A stretch of 64,000 nucleotides of DNA from Kosakonia pseudosacchari (GTDB lineage: Bacteria; Pseudomonadota; Gammaproteobacteria; Enterobacterales; Enterobacteriaceae), in the NCBI RefSeq assembly GCF_900184035.1, contig NZ_FXWP01000026.1, forward strand, positions 91,758 through 155,757. Reading direction: 5' to 3'. How positions within the stretch are numbered: position 1 is the stretch's first letter; each line of letters begins with the position of its first letter. The translations under genes were made by a program, and so were the position numbers. The notes beneath the pieces are model-generated. The model worked only from the letters and a program-made list of their open reading frames with translations, made no database searches and was not told the origin of the DNA. Below, one piece after another: positions 1 to 9,354 of the stretch.

Positions 1-3000
1 GCCATAGATGATCAACTGGCGGCGAACTGGTGGACTGGCGATAGTGCAGCGTTTGCGCATTTCTCTCCCCGCTTCACCTCGGGGTACGCGGACAATGAAC
101 AGCCTTATATTCCGGACGATAGTGAAGTCTTCTGGCTACGCCGTGGCACAAAAGGCATGTTGTTGCGCAGTGAACTCTATGGTCAAGACACTAGCAAACA
201 ACAAATCGTGCCGTATCAAGTCAGCGAATCCCGGCCTCAGGTGCGTCTGGTAGCAGCAGCGGGTGAGGGAGGGTATCCGATTGTTTTGCCCCTTACGGCA
301 GAAACACGTACTTATACCTATGAGCGGGTAAGCAACGATCCGCAATGCAGCCAGCAGGTGACGTTGACCAGCGATCAGTATGGTCAACCGTTATTTGCCT
401 TCACGCTAAATTATCCACGCCGTGCGAAACCGGCGACTAGCCCCTACCCGGATACGCTACCGGAGACGCTATTTGATTCCAGTTACGACGACCAGCAGCA
501 GCAACTGGTGGTAACCCGGCAGGAAAACCATTGGTATAGCATTGATGACATGGCCTCAGGAAGGTGGGTAAACGGCCTGGTTGATGCGGTGAGAAGTGAC
601 GTTTATCTCTACTCTTCTGCACCGGATACAGGCTTAACGTTGGAGGATCTCACACACTCTGGCGCGCCGCTGGGTACGCCAGCCAGCCAGGCGTTCGCGG
701 GCTGGTATCAGCCATGGTATCTGGATGGCAATGACAGCCCCACTTCAGAGCTGCCAGCTTTTCCGCCACGTATCGGCTTTACTGAAACGGCGGTACTTGA
801 CGACGAGATGGTCGCCGAGCTGAAAGAGGATCTGACCGACAGTGTGCTGCAACAGGCCGGATATGTCTGGCTCTCGTTCCTCGGGGCGTGGGTCGTGCAT
901 CGTAATCTCACCACCTATGGCACGGCAGAGTATTTTTGGTTGCCACAAATGGTGCGTGATTCGGAATTAACGGGAGCGACAATCCTGATTCGCGACGTGT
1001 ACAACTGCGTGATCACGAAAGTTATTGATGCCGCAGGGCTTACCACGCAGGCGGAATATGACTGGCGGTTCTTAACCCCCGTTAAAATTATCGATGTGAA
1101 CAACAATATTCATCAGGTAACGCTTGATGCCTTAGGTCGAGTGACCAGCCAACGTTTTAGTGGTACCGAGAACGGGGTGGCTGCCGGGTATAGCAATACT
1201 GTATTCAACCAGCCTGCTGGTGCGGAAGAGGCTCTGGCGTTGACGGCGCCGTTACCCGTCGCCCAGTGTCAGGTTTATGTGACTGACAGTTGGCAAAATG
1301 GTGCGGGGATACCGCCGCATGTAGTGACGCTGGTTACCGATCGCTATGACGACAGTGATGAACAGCAGATCCGCCAGTCGGTGCTTTTTAGTGATGGTTT
1401 TGGGCGGCAGCTACAAACTGCTGTCCGTTTCGAAGCCGGGGAGGCCTGGCAACGTACAGATGATGGCACGCTTATTACCGATGTGGTGCAGACGACGACA
1501 CGCTGGGCAGTAAGCGGGCGCACAGAATATGACAATAAAGGACAGGCGATTCGCACGTATCAACCCTATTTTCTGAATAGCTGGCAGTGGGTGGTGGATG
1601 ACAGCGCGCGTGAAGATTTATATGCCGACACCCATTATTACGATCCTATCGGGCGTGATATACAGGTCTTAACGGCAAAAGGGTATTTGCGCCGGACACT
1701 CTATACGCCGTGGTTTGTGGTCAGCGAAGATGAAAACGATTTGACGGAGTTCAGGCTTGTGTGGTCGATTGAACTGGTCGCGGTTACTAACAGTGCTATG
1801 GCGGATAACACCTCTTCTAATAGTGTAAGAGCCACGGTTTATGATCAGTATGGTGTGCCGATGGCCGATCAACTCGTGACATTCAGCGCTGATAGCGATG
1901 TAACCCTTGAACAAGCCAGTGGGAACACCGACGCCGATGGCAGTGTTACGGCTGTTTTAACGAGTGTTATAGCAGGACAGCATACGTTGACCGTATCTTG
2001 CAGCGGGCGAAGCCGTACGATAACGGTAATCTTCACGGCCGATACTGAACATTTGAGCCCGACATTGTCAACATTGGCGGTTGTGCCAAAAAATATCCAG
2101 GCGATTGGTACCGATGCGGCAACGGTCACCTTCATTCTGAAGGATATCCACGGCAACCTGGCTCCGGGTCAGAGTGTGTCCATCCTTAGCAGTGTCGCAG
2201 GCGTAACTCTGTCGGAAATGGTGGATAACGGTGACGGCTCTTACACCTGTCAACTCACCAGCAATGTTGTCGGCACAACCACTCTGACGGTGAGCGTGAA
2301 TGGCAATATCATGGATGGCATCGCCTTTACGGTATATATGACGCCGCAAAGACAGGCCATGCCAGATACGACGATTTTCAACCCTAACGATTATCCTTTC
2401 GGGCCGTCCGACGGTTTCCCAAATACGGGCATTCTTGGTGCACAATTCCAGGTGCTGTTTGAGGGCTCCGCTTCGAATAACAGTCGCTATCTGTGGGGAT
2501 CCGATCAACCCTGGATGAGTGTCGATAGTACAGGCACTGTGGAGTTTATTGGTACGCCTGATACCACGAATAATACTGGCACGATTTGGGCAATCCCCAT
2601 TGATACGGGAACGCCGATGTATGCCTACACCTTCACCTTGAAAAAATGGTTTATCACCGCTGGATCGCAAAAGGCCAACTATGAAAATGCCGTTATCTGG
2701 TGCCGGGAGCGTAGGTTATCAATACCGGCAATAACGGATATTGATTACCCTAACTTGTCGGAAAGGCAACGCCATGCAGGGCGGTATCTGTGGTCCGAAT
2801 GGGGTGATCTATCCCGCAACCCTGGAACCGGCATTACGTCTGATTATTACTGCTGGGTAACGGATCTGGATGCGCGCGGCTTACATCAGAATGTGGCGCT
2901 TGATTCAGGCGGAAACAGCCTTGATCTCACCGCCGATGCACCGTATCGCACATATTACGTTGTGGGCAAACTTCAGTTGGTAGAGGAACCTGTTCCTTCG

Positions 3001-6000
3001 TTGGTGACGTTTACCCTTGAAAGAGATAATGCGGTCGCTGATGGACAGGATGTCAACTATACCAAGGCCATCATTTATGACCAGTTCGGTAATCTTATGC
3101 GCGATCAGATTGTGGAATACAGCAGTGACGATAGCGTCGTATTAGAGTCTGCGTCAGATGTGACGAATCCCGATGGCAAAAGTATTATTGCGTTTAGAAG
3201 TAAGGTTGCAGGAGCACATACTATTACCATCACTGCGGGTCAAATTAGTCGCTCATTGACGACCACCTTTGTTGTCGACTTTGCGCATTTAAGCCCGACG
3301 TTATCAACATTGACGGCTACGCCGAAAAGTATTCAGGCGATTGGCACCGATGCTGCGACGGTCACCTTCATTCTGAAGGATATCCACGGCAACCCGGCTC
3401 CGGGTCAGAGTGTGTCCATTCTTAGCAGCGTAACAGACGTAACCCTGTCGGAAGTGGTGGATAACGGTGACGGTTCTTACACCTGTAAACTCACCAGCAA
3501 TGTGCTTGGCACAACCACCCTGACGGTGAGTGCGAATGGCACTGTCCTGGACGGTATCACCTTTGTGGTGAATATGACACCGATCAGACAGACGATGCCA
3601 AATACGACGATTTTCAACCCTAACGATTATCCTTTCTTCCGGCCAGCCAACGGTTTCCCAAATACGGGCATTCTTGGTGCGCAATTCCAGGTGTTGTTTG
3701 AAGGCTCCGCCTCGAATAACAGCCTCTACCAGTGGGGATCCGATCAGCCCTGGATGAGCGTTGACAGTGCAGGCAATGTGGAGTTTATCGGTACGCCGGA
3801 TACCACCAATAATACCGCCACGATTTCGGCAATCCCTATCGATACAGGTACGCCGATGTATGCCTTCACCTTCACCTTGAAAAAATGGTTTATCACGGCC
3901 GGGACACTGAAAACCGATTGGCAGAGCGCCGTTACCTGGTGCGAAGAAAATGGGTTACAGATGCCAGCGGTGTCCGATATCACATATCCTGGTTTGGCAA
4001 ATAGGTACCGCAAGGCAGGGTTGTACTTGTGGTCGGAATGGGGTGATCTATCCCGCAACCCCGGAACCGGCGTTACGTCTGATTATTACTGCTGGGTGAC
4101 AGATTTGGATCCTCGCGGCTTGCATTTGAATGTGAGTCTTAATTCGGGTGGAAACAAGTATGATGCCACTCCCGATGCACCGTATAACACCTATTACGTT
4201 GTCGGCTTGCAGTACCTGGCAGAACCTCGCGTCGTTTCATCGATAGAGTTCATCCTGGAACAGGATAATGTGCTCTCTGACGGCCTGGCTATCAACTATG
4301 CCAAAGTATTCGTTCATGATCAGTTTGGTGACCTGATGCCAGGCATCTATGTGGAATACAGCAGTGACGAGAGTGTGATATTCGATACCACGTCTGATGT
4401 GACGAATCTCATTGGCGAAAGTATTGTGGCGTTTAGCAGTGAGGTTGCGGGGCGGCATACGGTGATGGTGTCAGCGGGTGGGGTTACAAGCTCGTTGACA
4501 ACGACTTTCGCGGTGGATCTTGCTCATCTAAGCCCGACATTATCAACATTGGCTATTGTGCCACAAACCATTCTGGCGAATGGCATCGAAACGGCGATGA
4601 TCAACTTCTCGCTCAGGGATATTCGCGGTAATTTGACGCCGGGCCAATCCGTGGTATTTACCAACAGCCTCTACGGCGGTGGTATTACGATCAGTAAGGT
4701 TGTGGACAATGGTAACGGGACTTACTTTGCACAACTGAGCAGCCATATTTCCGGCAACAATAAAGTTAGCGTAACGTTGAATGGTGCTGCTTTTGCAGTA
4801 ACGCCTGCGGTTGTCACGCTCGTCAATACGTCGAATTTAGGCGAGCTCAGCCCTGCATTGTCAACGTTCAGTGCGTCGACAGACACCATTACGGCAAATG
4901 GCACGGACACATCGACCATTACGCTGACGCTGAAAGATGGTGATGAAGTGCTGAGACCCGGGCAGTACGTGGATTTCATATGTACTATGTCGGGTGCGAC
5001 GCTGAGTAGCGTAGTCGATAACAATGACGGGACGTACGTCGCGACGCTGAGCAGCATTGTGACCGGAAATGCTGAAGTCAAGGTGATCGTGAACGGTGTT
5101 GATTTTGCTTTAACGCCTGTCACGGTGAAAGTCAGCGAGTCGGTTTATCCCAGTGCGCCAAGTCCAACATTATCAACACTGAATGTGTCGAACCTCACTA
5201 TTAAGGCAAATGGCACCGATACAACGACCATCACATTGACACTGAAGGATGAAGATGGCGACTTGATGACCGGGCAGACTGTGGCATTTAGCAGTAGCCT
5301 GCCAGGCGTTACGCTGAGTGGCAATGCGGTAGATAAACATAATGGGACTTACGTCTCGCAGATGAGCAGCACCATCGCCGGGCAGGCTGAGATCTCGGCA
5401 ATGGTGAATGGTTCTGATTTTGCTGTGCATCATATCGTCGTGACCATCAAGGTGGTGCCCGGTGCGCCAGACCCTGCATCATCCACCCTGACTGCCTCGT
5501 CAGATATCGTTATAGCAGATGATAAGGACGTATCGATCATTACGCTGACAGTGAAGGATAAAAACGGAACGCCGGTTCCTGAGCTGCCCGTGACATTCTC
5601 TTTTGATAGATTAAGAAATGTCGTTACGGATAACGGCGAATCTCCTTCTACGAGAGAAACAGGTGAACCTACGGATAGAGGAGACGGGACTTACACCTTC
5701 GAGCTGACAAGCGCTGTTGCCGGAAGTGTACAGGTTGGCATTGTTATTTATGGCATTGGTTTTTATATCGAACCTGTCACGGTGGTCTTTGAGGAGGTGC
5801 TCCCTTCTGGCACGCCATCGCCCAGATTGTCATCGCTGACTGTGTCGCCAGACACTATTCCTGCAAACGGCGCAGATGAAGCAACTATTACGCTCACATT
5901 GAAGGATCAATATGGCAATCCGCTCACCGGGAGAAACGTGCGATACTCATGGGTTTTGGACGGTAAGACGACGATCTTTGTGCCTTTAGATAACAATGAC

Positions 6001-6117
6001 GGTATCTACGTCCGTAATGTGAGCTCTACGACCTCTGGAACCGTTCAGATAACTGCATTTTTAGACGGTAATATTCTTGCAATATGGCCTGCTATATTGA
6101 CGATTACGCCGGAGTAA
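1..6117 (+). CDS. Tc toxin B-subunit (TcaC/TcdB-like) C-terminal part fused to ten Ig-like and two DUF823-like adhesin domains; 5' end outside window
   Basis: The frame is open from the first base, so the ATG at 157 is internal and the gene starts upstream. Residues coded by about 1-1755 match the C-terminal half of Tc toxin B subunits from memory: LLRSELYG, DPQCSQ, SYDDQQ, LDALGR, GTENG, LPVAQCQVY, RYD, FSDGFGRQLQ, GRTEYDNKGQ, TYQPYFLN, DLYADTHYYDP, TPWFVVSEDEND. B subunits form the shell that joins the TcA injector to TcC, which carries the toxin. Here, instead of ending or running into TcC, the frame continues into Big_1-type Ig domains (about 1765-2040, 2041-2340, 2990-3280, 3281-3577, 4230-4520, 4521-4830, 4845-5130, 5160-5455, 5466-5800, 5818-6114). 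Two copies of a W/C-rich domain like DUF823 of enteric invasin-family adhesins lie at 2344-2967 and 3580-4206. No Rhs repeat, protease site or toxin tip is visible. Function of the fusion is unknown: a surface-binding B subunit or a degraded toxin locus. Confidence 0.85.
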   Translation, partial: AIDDQLAANWWTGDSAAFAHFSPRFTSGYADNEQPYIPDDSEVFWLRRGTKGMLLRSELYGQDTSKQQIVPYQVSESRPQVRLVAAAGEGGYPIVLPLTAETRTYTYERVSNDPQCSQQVTLTSDQYGQPLFAFTLNYPRRAKPATSPYPDTLPETLFDSSYDDQQQQLVVTRQENHWYSIDDMASGRWVNGLVDAVRSDVYLYSSAPDTGLTLEDLTHSGAPLGTPASQAFAGWYQPWYLDGNDSPTSELPAFPPRIGFTETAVLDDEMVAELKEDLTDSVLQQAGYVWLSFLGAWVVHRNLTTYGTAEYFWLPQMVRDSELTGATILIRDVYNCVITKVIDAAGLTTQAEYDWRFLTPVKIIDVNNNIHQVTLDALGRVTSQRFSGTENGVAAGYSNTVFNQPAGAEEALALTAPLPVAQCQVYVTDSWQNGAGIPPHVVTLVTDRYDDSDEQQIRQSVLFSDGFGRQLQTAVRFEAGEAWQRTDDGTLITDVVQTTTRWAVSGRTEYDNKGQAIRTYQPYFLNSWQWVVDDSAREDLYADTHYYDPIGRDIQVLTAKGYLRRTLYTPWFVVSEDENDLTEFRLVWSIELVAVTNSAMADNTSSNSVRATVYDQYGVPMADQLVTFSADSDVTLEQASGNTDADGSVTAVLTSVIAGQHTLTVSCSGRSRTITVIFTADTEHLSPTLSTLAVVPKNIQAIGTDAATVTFILKDIHGNLAPGQSVSILSSVAGVTLSEMVDNGDGSYTCQLTSNVVGTTTLTVSVNGNIMDGIAFTVYMTPQRQAMPDTTIFNPNDYPFGPSDGFPNTGILGAQFQVLFEGSASNNSRYLWGSDQPWMSVDSTGTVEFIGTPDTTNNTGTIWAIPIDTGTPMYAYTFTLKKWFITAGSQKANYENAVIWCRERRLSIPAITDIDYPNLSERQRHAGRYLWSEWGDLSRNPGTGITSDYYCWVTDLDARGLHQNVALDSGGNSLDLTADAPYRTYYVVGKLQLVEEPVPSLVTFTLERDNAVADGQDVNYTKAIIYDQFGNLMRDQIVEYSSDDSVVLESASDVTNPDGKSIIAFRSKVAGAHTITITAGQISRSLTTTFVVDFAHLSPTLSTLTATPKSIQAIGTDAATVTFILKDIHGNPAPGQSVSILSSVTDVTLSEVVDNGDGSYTCKLTSNVLGTTTLTVSANGTVLDGITFVVNMTPIRQTMPNTTIFNPNDYPFFRPANGFPNTGILGAQFQVLFEGSASNNSLYQWGSDQPWMSVDSAGNVEFIGTPDTTNNTATISAIPIDTGTPMYAFTFTLKKWFITAGTLKTDWQSAVTWCEENGLQMPAVSDITYPGLANRYRKAGLYLWSEWGDLSRNPGTGVTSDYYCWVTDLDPRGLHLNVSLNSGGNKYDATPDAPYNTYYVVGLQYLAEPRVVSSIEFILEQDNVLSDGLAINYAKVFVHDQFGDLMPGIYVEYSSDESVIFDTTSDVTNLIGESIVAFSSEVAGRHTVMVSAGGVTSSLTTTFAVDLAHLSPTLSTLAIVPQTILANGIETAMINFSLRDIRGNLTPGQSVVFTNSLYGGGITISKVVDNGNGTYFAQLSSHISGNNKVSVTLNGAAFAVTPAVVTLVNTSNLGELSPALSTFSASTDTITANGTDTSTITLTLKDGDEVLRPGQYVDFICTMSGATLSSVVDNNDGTYVATLSSIVTGNAEVKVIVNGVDFALTPVTVKVSESVYPSAPSPTLSTLNVSNLTIKANGTDTTTITLTLKDEDGDLMTGQTVAFSSSLPGVTLSGNAVDKHNGTYVSQMSSTIAGQAEISAMVNGSDFAVHHIVVTIKVVPGAPDPASSTLTASSDIVIADDKDVSIITLTVKDKNGTPVPELPVTFSFDRLRNVVTDNGESPSTRETGEPTDRGDGTYTFELTSAVAGSVQVGIVIYGIGFYIEPVTVVFEEVLPSGTPSPRLSSLTVSPDTIPANGADEATITLTLKDQYGNPLTGRNVRYSWVLDGKTTIFVPLDNNDGIYVRNVSSTTSGTVQITAFLDGNILAIWPAILTITPE
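1765..4520 (+). repeat. In-frame tandem repeat of an Ig-Ig-DUF823 module, period 1236-1239 bp
   Basis: Equivalent codons recur at 1840, 3076 and 4315, giving spacings of 1236 and 1239 bases (412 and 413 codons). The first two units are complete (Ig, Ig, DUF823-like) and share long stretches of near identity, for example around 2131-2190 and 3367-3426 and around 2370-2530 and 3606-3766. The third unit keeps the first Ig domain and then changes into a run of five further Ig domains. This suggests recent duplication inside the gene. Confidence 0.85.
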
Positions 6118-6130
6118 TTTTCACCCTTCA

Positions 6131-6156
6131 GTAAACAGCTCATTTGAGCTGTTTAC
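6131..6156 (+). terminator. Perfect 12-bp inverted repeat after the Tc fusion gene
   Basis: Two perfectly complementary 12-base arms are separated by two bases, 14 bases after the stop codon. There is no strong T run afterwards, so termination is likely but not typical. Confidence 0.55.
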
Positions 6157-6323
6157 TGTTCCCACCGCAATGTTGAGCAGGGTAAAAATGTCATATTGTG
6201 CGCGTTTGCTGAAAATGCGGTGTCCTGTGAGCGCCATTTGTTAAGTATTATTTCCCCGCGCTCGCGCCAGCGAGCACGCCCTGCCATGCTGGCGACAATT
6301 TTCGACCGAATGGAGCAGAATCG

Positions 6324-6671
6324 ATGCTAAGCAACTTGCTGCGCGATCTCCCCGCCAGCGCAAATGACGCGGAAACGTTCGAAGCTGTGCTATTGCGCCC
6401 GGATGTGAAAATCGAGCGTATTGTCTCTACCGGGCAGGCCAGCCCGCCTGACTTTTGGTACTGCCAGCCGCAGAGCGAATGGGTACTGATACTGCAGGGG
6501 GCCGCCGGTTTACAACTTGAAGGCGAAGCGCAAGAGCGGGTATTGCAGGTGGGGGATTTTGTAAATATTCCCGCGCATTGCCGTCACCGGGTGAACTGGA
6601 CACGTGCGGAACCGCCGACCATCTGGTTAGCGGTTCACTACGAATACCCGGACGGAGAACTGCCCGAATGA
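6324..6671 (+). CDS. Small single-domain cupin protein
   Basis: The 115-residue protein has a single cupin barrel over most of its length (about residues 45-108). Visible signatures are WVLILQGAAGLQLEG for the first motif and GDFVNIPAHCRHRV for the second; the latter has the metal-ligand-like histidines of a cupin. The start is preceded by GGAG at a usable distance. Enteric relatives are generally labelled cupin or hypothetical protein and no reaction is established to my knowledge. It stands alone between the Tc fusion gene and the convergent phosphatase gene, with 23 bases to the latter's stop. It may mark the return from the toxin island to more usual sequence. Function not assigned. Confidence 0.75.
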   Translation: MLSNLLRDLPASANDAETFEAVLLRPDVKIERIVSTGQASPPDFWYCQPQSEWVLILQGAAGLQLEGEAQERVLQVGDFVNIPAHCRHRVNWTRAEPPTIWLAVHYEYPDGELPE

Positions 6672-6694
6672 GTCGTTTCCCTTAGCCACCGAGT

Positions 6695-7480
6695 TTAACC
6701 CTTTGGCAGCAAAATCGGTTGCAGACGCTGCCACACGTGCGGCGTTGCCGCCCAGGCGTTATTGCCCTGCGTTAGCCCATTGTTGGCGAGAAAATCGTTA
6801 TGCATCCCGCCCGCCTCTTTAATAAGGATCAGCCCCGCCAGCGCATCCCAGCTGTGCAGGTGTGCTTCGAAATAACCATGCACCAGGCCGGCGGCAACGT
6901 GCGCCAGCATTAATGCCCCCGCGCCGAAACGGCGATGCTCCACGCCGTGTTCAAACAGAGTTTCGATGGTGTGCGTGTATTCGCGTGGCGGTCTGCGGCT
7001 GGAGCGACCAATGCCGAGCACCACCGCGTCGGCGGCGGGTTCGGTGAGGGTTAAGCGTTTATCATTTAAGAACGTGCCCTTACCGCTTTCGGCGAAGAAA
7101 AATTCGTCGCGATCCGGGGCGTAAATCACCCCCAGCTTAATGGCTTCATCGCGCACGTAAGCAACCGAAATGCACCAGTAATCCATGCCGAGAATAAAAT
7201 TGGTGGTGCCATCAATCGGGTCGATCACCCATATGCCGTCGCTGCCCGGCTCCAGCCCGCGCTCTTCACCCAGCAGGCCGTCCTGCGGGCGTTCGGCTTT
7301 CAGCCAGGCGCGTAATTCGGTTTCAACATACACATCCGCCTGGGAGACAAAATCCTGGCGGCCTTTTTGTTCGATGGTCAGCCCGTTGTCACGGAGCTGT
7401 TTCGCCTGCTGACCGAGACGACGAATCAGCGCGCACAGCGCCTGGGTAAACTCTTCTCTCATATCTGGACTCTTAGCCAA
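6695..7480 (-). CDS. Inositol monophosphatase family protein
   Basis: The 261-residue length fits the Mg-dependent inositol monophosphatase/SuhB/HisN family. Metal and catalytic motifs are present in order: GEERG, DPIDGTTNF and WDALAG with a following GG. Members remove phosphate from inositol phosphates, histidinol phosphate or related sugar and polyol phosphates in the cytoplasm. It is the last gene of a three-gene leftward operon and its start overlaps the end of the LacI regulator gene by 8 bases, so translation is probably coupled. The neighbouring hydrolase and ABC importer suggest that its substrate arrives from outside the cell. SuhB and HisN are normally encoded elsewhere, so this is an extra paralogue. 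The exact substrate cannot be read from the sequence. Confidence 0.85.
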   Translation of the reverse strand: MAKSPDMREEFTQALCALIRRLGQQAKQLRDNGLTIEQKGRQDFVSQADVYVETELRAWLKAERPQDGLLGEERGLEPGSDGIWVIDPIDGTTNFILGMDYWCISVAYVRDEAIKLGVIYAPDRDEFFFAESGKGTFLNDKRLTLTEPAADAVVLGIGRSSRRPPREYTHTIETLFEHGVEHRRFGAGALMLAHVAAGLVHGYFEAHLHSWDALAGLILIKEAGGMHNDFLANNGLTQGNNAWAATPHVWQRLQPILLPKG

Positions 7481-8495
7481 TCTGTGGCGAGGTTTGTCGG
7501 TGAATCAGTGCCACCTTAACCCACTCAACGCGGGAAGGCTGTAAAGGATTTTTCGCCCGCTCCAGCAAGCGCGTCAGCGCCCGGTTCGCGATTTCCGCCA
7601 CATCCTGATGCAGCGTGGTCAACTGGTAGCTGAACTGGCCGCTCTGCGGCGTGTTATCAAAGCCTATCAAGTGAAAATCGGCTGGCGCGGATTTGCCGCG
7701 TTTTCGCATACCGTCGAGAAAACCGCAGGCTAACTGCGCATTGGCGCAGAAAATCCCTTCCGGCAATGTGTCGTCGCAGGCCAGCGCTGCCTGAAAACCA
7801 CCGTCGTAACCCTCTTCACGCGCATCAAACCAACGAACTTGCTGCTGAGTATCAACGCCAAGTTGTTGCAACGCCTGAAAAAACGCCTCGCCGCGCTGAA
7901 TGCCCGCCCAGGTCGATCCGCAGTTATTGAGCCAGCCAAAACGGCGGCAGCCGGAGTCATAAAGCTGTTCGGCGGCCTGGCGCGCGCCAGATACGTTGTC
8001 GGAGCAGACAAAATCGACAAACGGGATATCCGGGTGGCGGTTGATCCCGACCACCGGAATGCGCTGGCTGACGCACTCGTTAACAATCGCTTCTGGCGGT
8101 TGGCCTGAGGTGACGATCACGCCGGAGACGCGAAACTGGGTAAATCGGCGCAGGGTGGCGACCAGATCCTGTTCGCCGGTGATTTCGGTGACCAGCGCCT
8201 GGTAGCCCCGGCGCTGGATTTCATGCAGCAAACTTTCCAGCAGGCTGCTGCGAAACGGGTCGCCAATACGCGCGACAATCACGCCAATCAAGTGGCTGCG
8301 CTGGCGATTAAGCCCCTGGGCGAGGAAATTGACCTGGTAGCCGAGCTCCTGCGCGGCACGCAGCACTTTCTCTTTGGTCGCCGGCGAAATGCTGCCGTTG
8401 CTGCTGAGCGCACGTGACACCACGGCACGGGAAACGCCCGCGCGTTTGGCCACATCTTCGGCGGTCACCGCTTGTTTGCGTAAACTCTGGCTCAC
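7473..8495 (-). CDS. LacI-family transcriptional regulator
   Basis: The 340-residue protein has an N-terminal LacI helix-turn-helix (VTAEDVAKRAGVSRAVVSRA) and a periplasmic-binding-protein-like sensor domain (NRQRSHLIGVIVARIGDPF, then IGFDNTPQSG). I place the start at a GTG at 8495. It overlaps the TGA of the upstream hydrolase gene (GTGA arrangement) and has GGAGAGGAAAGG before it; a longer frame to 8573 would only add residues coded by the hydrolase gene. It probably controls both this operon and the divergent ABC operon. Two perfect palindromes with the central CG typical of LacI-family operators lie in the shared promoter region at 9327-9338 and 9355-9370. The effector is probably the imported compound or a product of it (inference). 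Confidence 0.9.
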   Translation of the reverse strand: MSQSLRKQAVTAEDVAKRAGVSRAVVSRALSSNGSISPATKEKVLRAAQELGYQVNFLAQGLNRQRSHLIGVIVARIGDPFRSSLLESLLHEIQRRGYQALVTEITGEQDLVATLRRFTQFRVSGVIVTSGQPPEAIVNECVSQRIPVVGINRHPDIPFVDFVCSDNVSGARQAAEQLYDSGCRRFGWLNNCGSTWAGIQRGEAFFQALQQLGVDTQQQVRWFDAREEGYDGGFQAALACDDTLPEGIFCANAQLACGFLDGMRKRGKSAPADFHLIGFDNTPQSGQFSYQLTTLHQDVAEIANRALTRLLERAKNPLQPSRVEWVKVALIHRQTSPQIG

Positions 8496-9250
8496 CCTTT
8501 CCTCTCCGCACGACGGCTGAGATCGGTGGCGAAACCATCGTGGCTGAGAAACAAGCCCGGATAGGGCGCGCAAGCCTGTTCAAGCACGGGCAGCGCGGCG
8601 TCGTTGCAGTGGTACAAACCCAGGCGCGGTAAGCACAGTTGCTCAAACAGCGCCAGGCAACCGGGAAAATCGCCATGCGAGGCGTCATTAGGTAGCGCGG
8701 TTGCCGAAGCGCACTCCTGAAACGCCAGGCAGGCATTGTGCATCAGCGCGATGCTTTCCGGCGTCGGGCGTCCGTCGCCGCTGTAGAAAAGGGTGTGGCC
8801 GTCTGCTTCGATTCGCAGGGCGAGATTGGCGAGTTCATGATGGGTAAACGCGGTGCGCATCTGCCAGCCATGCCACTGCCAGGCGGGTTCGCTGTCGCGC
8901 CAGTCAATGTCGAAGCAGAGATCGTTTTCCGGCCAGTTAGCGAGGCTCGCCAGTTTTATCAGTACCGGGCGCTGTTCGCGCTGCGACCAGATAATAAGCG
9001 GTTTACGGCGCTGAAAACTTTTCCAGTGATTCAGCAGCGCAGTGAGCCCGGTGCAGTGATCCGGGTGGACGTGAGTGAAGTAAATGGCGTCGATGTCGTT
9101 TACGTCGCCGCCGTGCTGCCACAGTGCGCGCGGGATTGTCGGGCCACAGTCGATCAGCAGCTGGCGGTTTTCCTTGTCGATAACGCGAATTGCCGAGGTG
9201 TTTTGCTGCATCGAGAACGCGCTACCACAGCCCAGAACATCTATTTTCAT
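8492..9250 (-). CDS. MBL-fold metallohydrolase (RNase Z/PhnP-like)
   Basis: The 252-residue protein begins MKIDVLGCGSAF, as in the RNase Z/PhnP branch of the metallo-beta-lactamase fold. It has the zinc motif THVHPDH near residue 60 and later FTHHE, YSGDGRPT and LSHDGF, which can supply the remaining ligands. Members of this branch typically hydrolyse phosphodiesters, including cyclic phosphates in the case of PhnP. It is the first gene of the operon with the LacI regulator and the inositol-phosphatase-like gene. A diesterase followed by a monoesterase would fit breakdown of an imported phosphodiester, but this is inference. It is only distantly like the phnP product encoded at 51196-51954. 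Confidence 0.8.
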   Translation of the reverse strand: MKIDVLGCGSAFSMQQNTSAIRVIDKENRQLLIDCGPTIPRALWQHGGDVNDIDAIYFTHVHPDHCTGLTALLNHWKSFQRRKPLIIWSQREQRPVLIKLASLANWPENDLCFDIDWRDSEPAWQWHGWQMRTAFTHHELANLALRIEADGHTLFYSGDGRPTPESIALMHNACLAFQECASATALPNDASHGDFPGCLALFEQLCLPRLGLYHCNDAALPVLEQACAPYPGLFLSHDGFATDLSRRAERKG

Positions 9251-9326
9251 TTCGCTTCACCAAAATTATCGCGGACTTAATCAAATTGTCACAAATAGCC
9301 GACAAAGTAGGCTCACATAATGTCGG

Positions 9327-9338
9327 TGCAACGTTGCA
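9327..9338. promoter_or_regulatory. Palindromic operator candidate 1
   Basis: TGCAACGTTGCA is a perfect 12-base palindrome with a central CG, the usual form of LacI-family operators. It lies in the 152-base region between the divergent hydrolase and ABC operons, close to the regulator gene. Confidence 0.6.
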
Positions 9339-9354
9339 TTTTTTTTACAAATAA

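Noticed and set aside
2068..2670. A 200-codon leftward open frame within the Ig repeats
   Set aside because: It mirrors the repetitive coding strand, recurs in the second repeat copy and has no recognisable domain.
157..6117. The ATG at 157 as start of the Tc fusion gene
   Set aside because: The frame is open to base 1 and the upstream codons still match Tc B subunits, so the gene begins outside the window.
6260..6275. GCTCGC-GCCA-GCGAGC inverted repeat upstream of the cupin gene as an operator or attachment site
   Set aside because: The stem is only six bases in a GC-rich stretch and there is no matching copy elsewhere near the Tc gene, so nothing supports a role.
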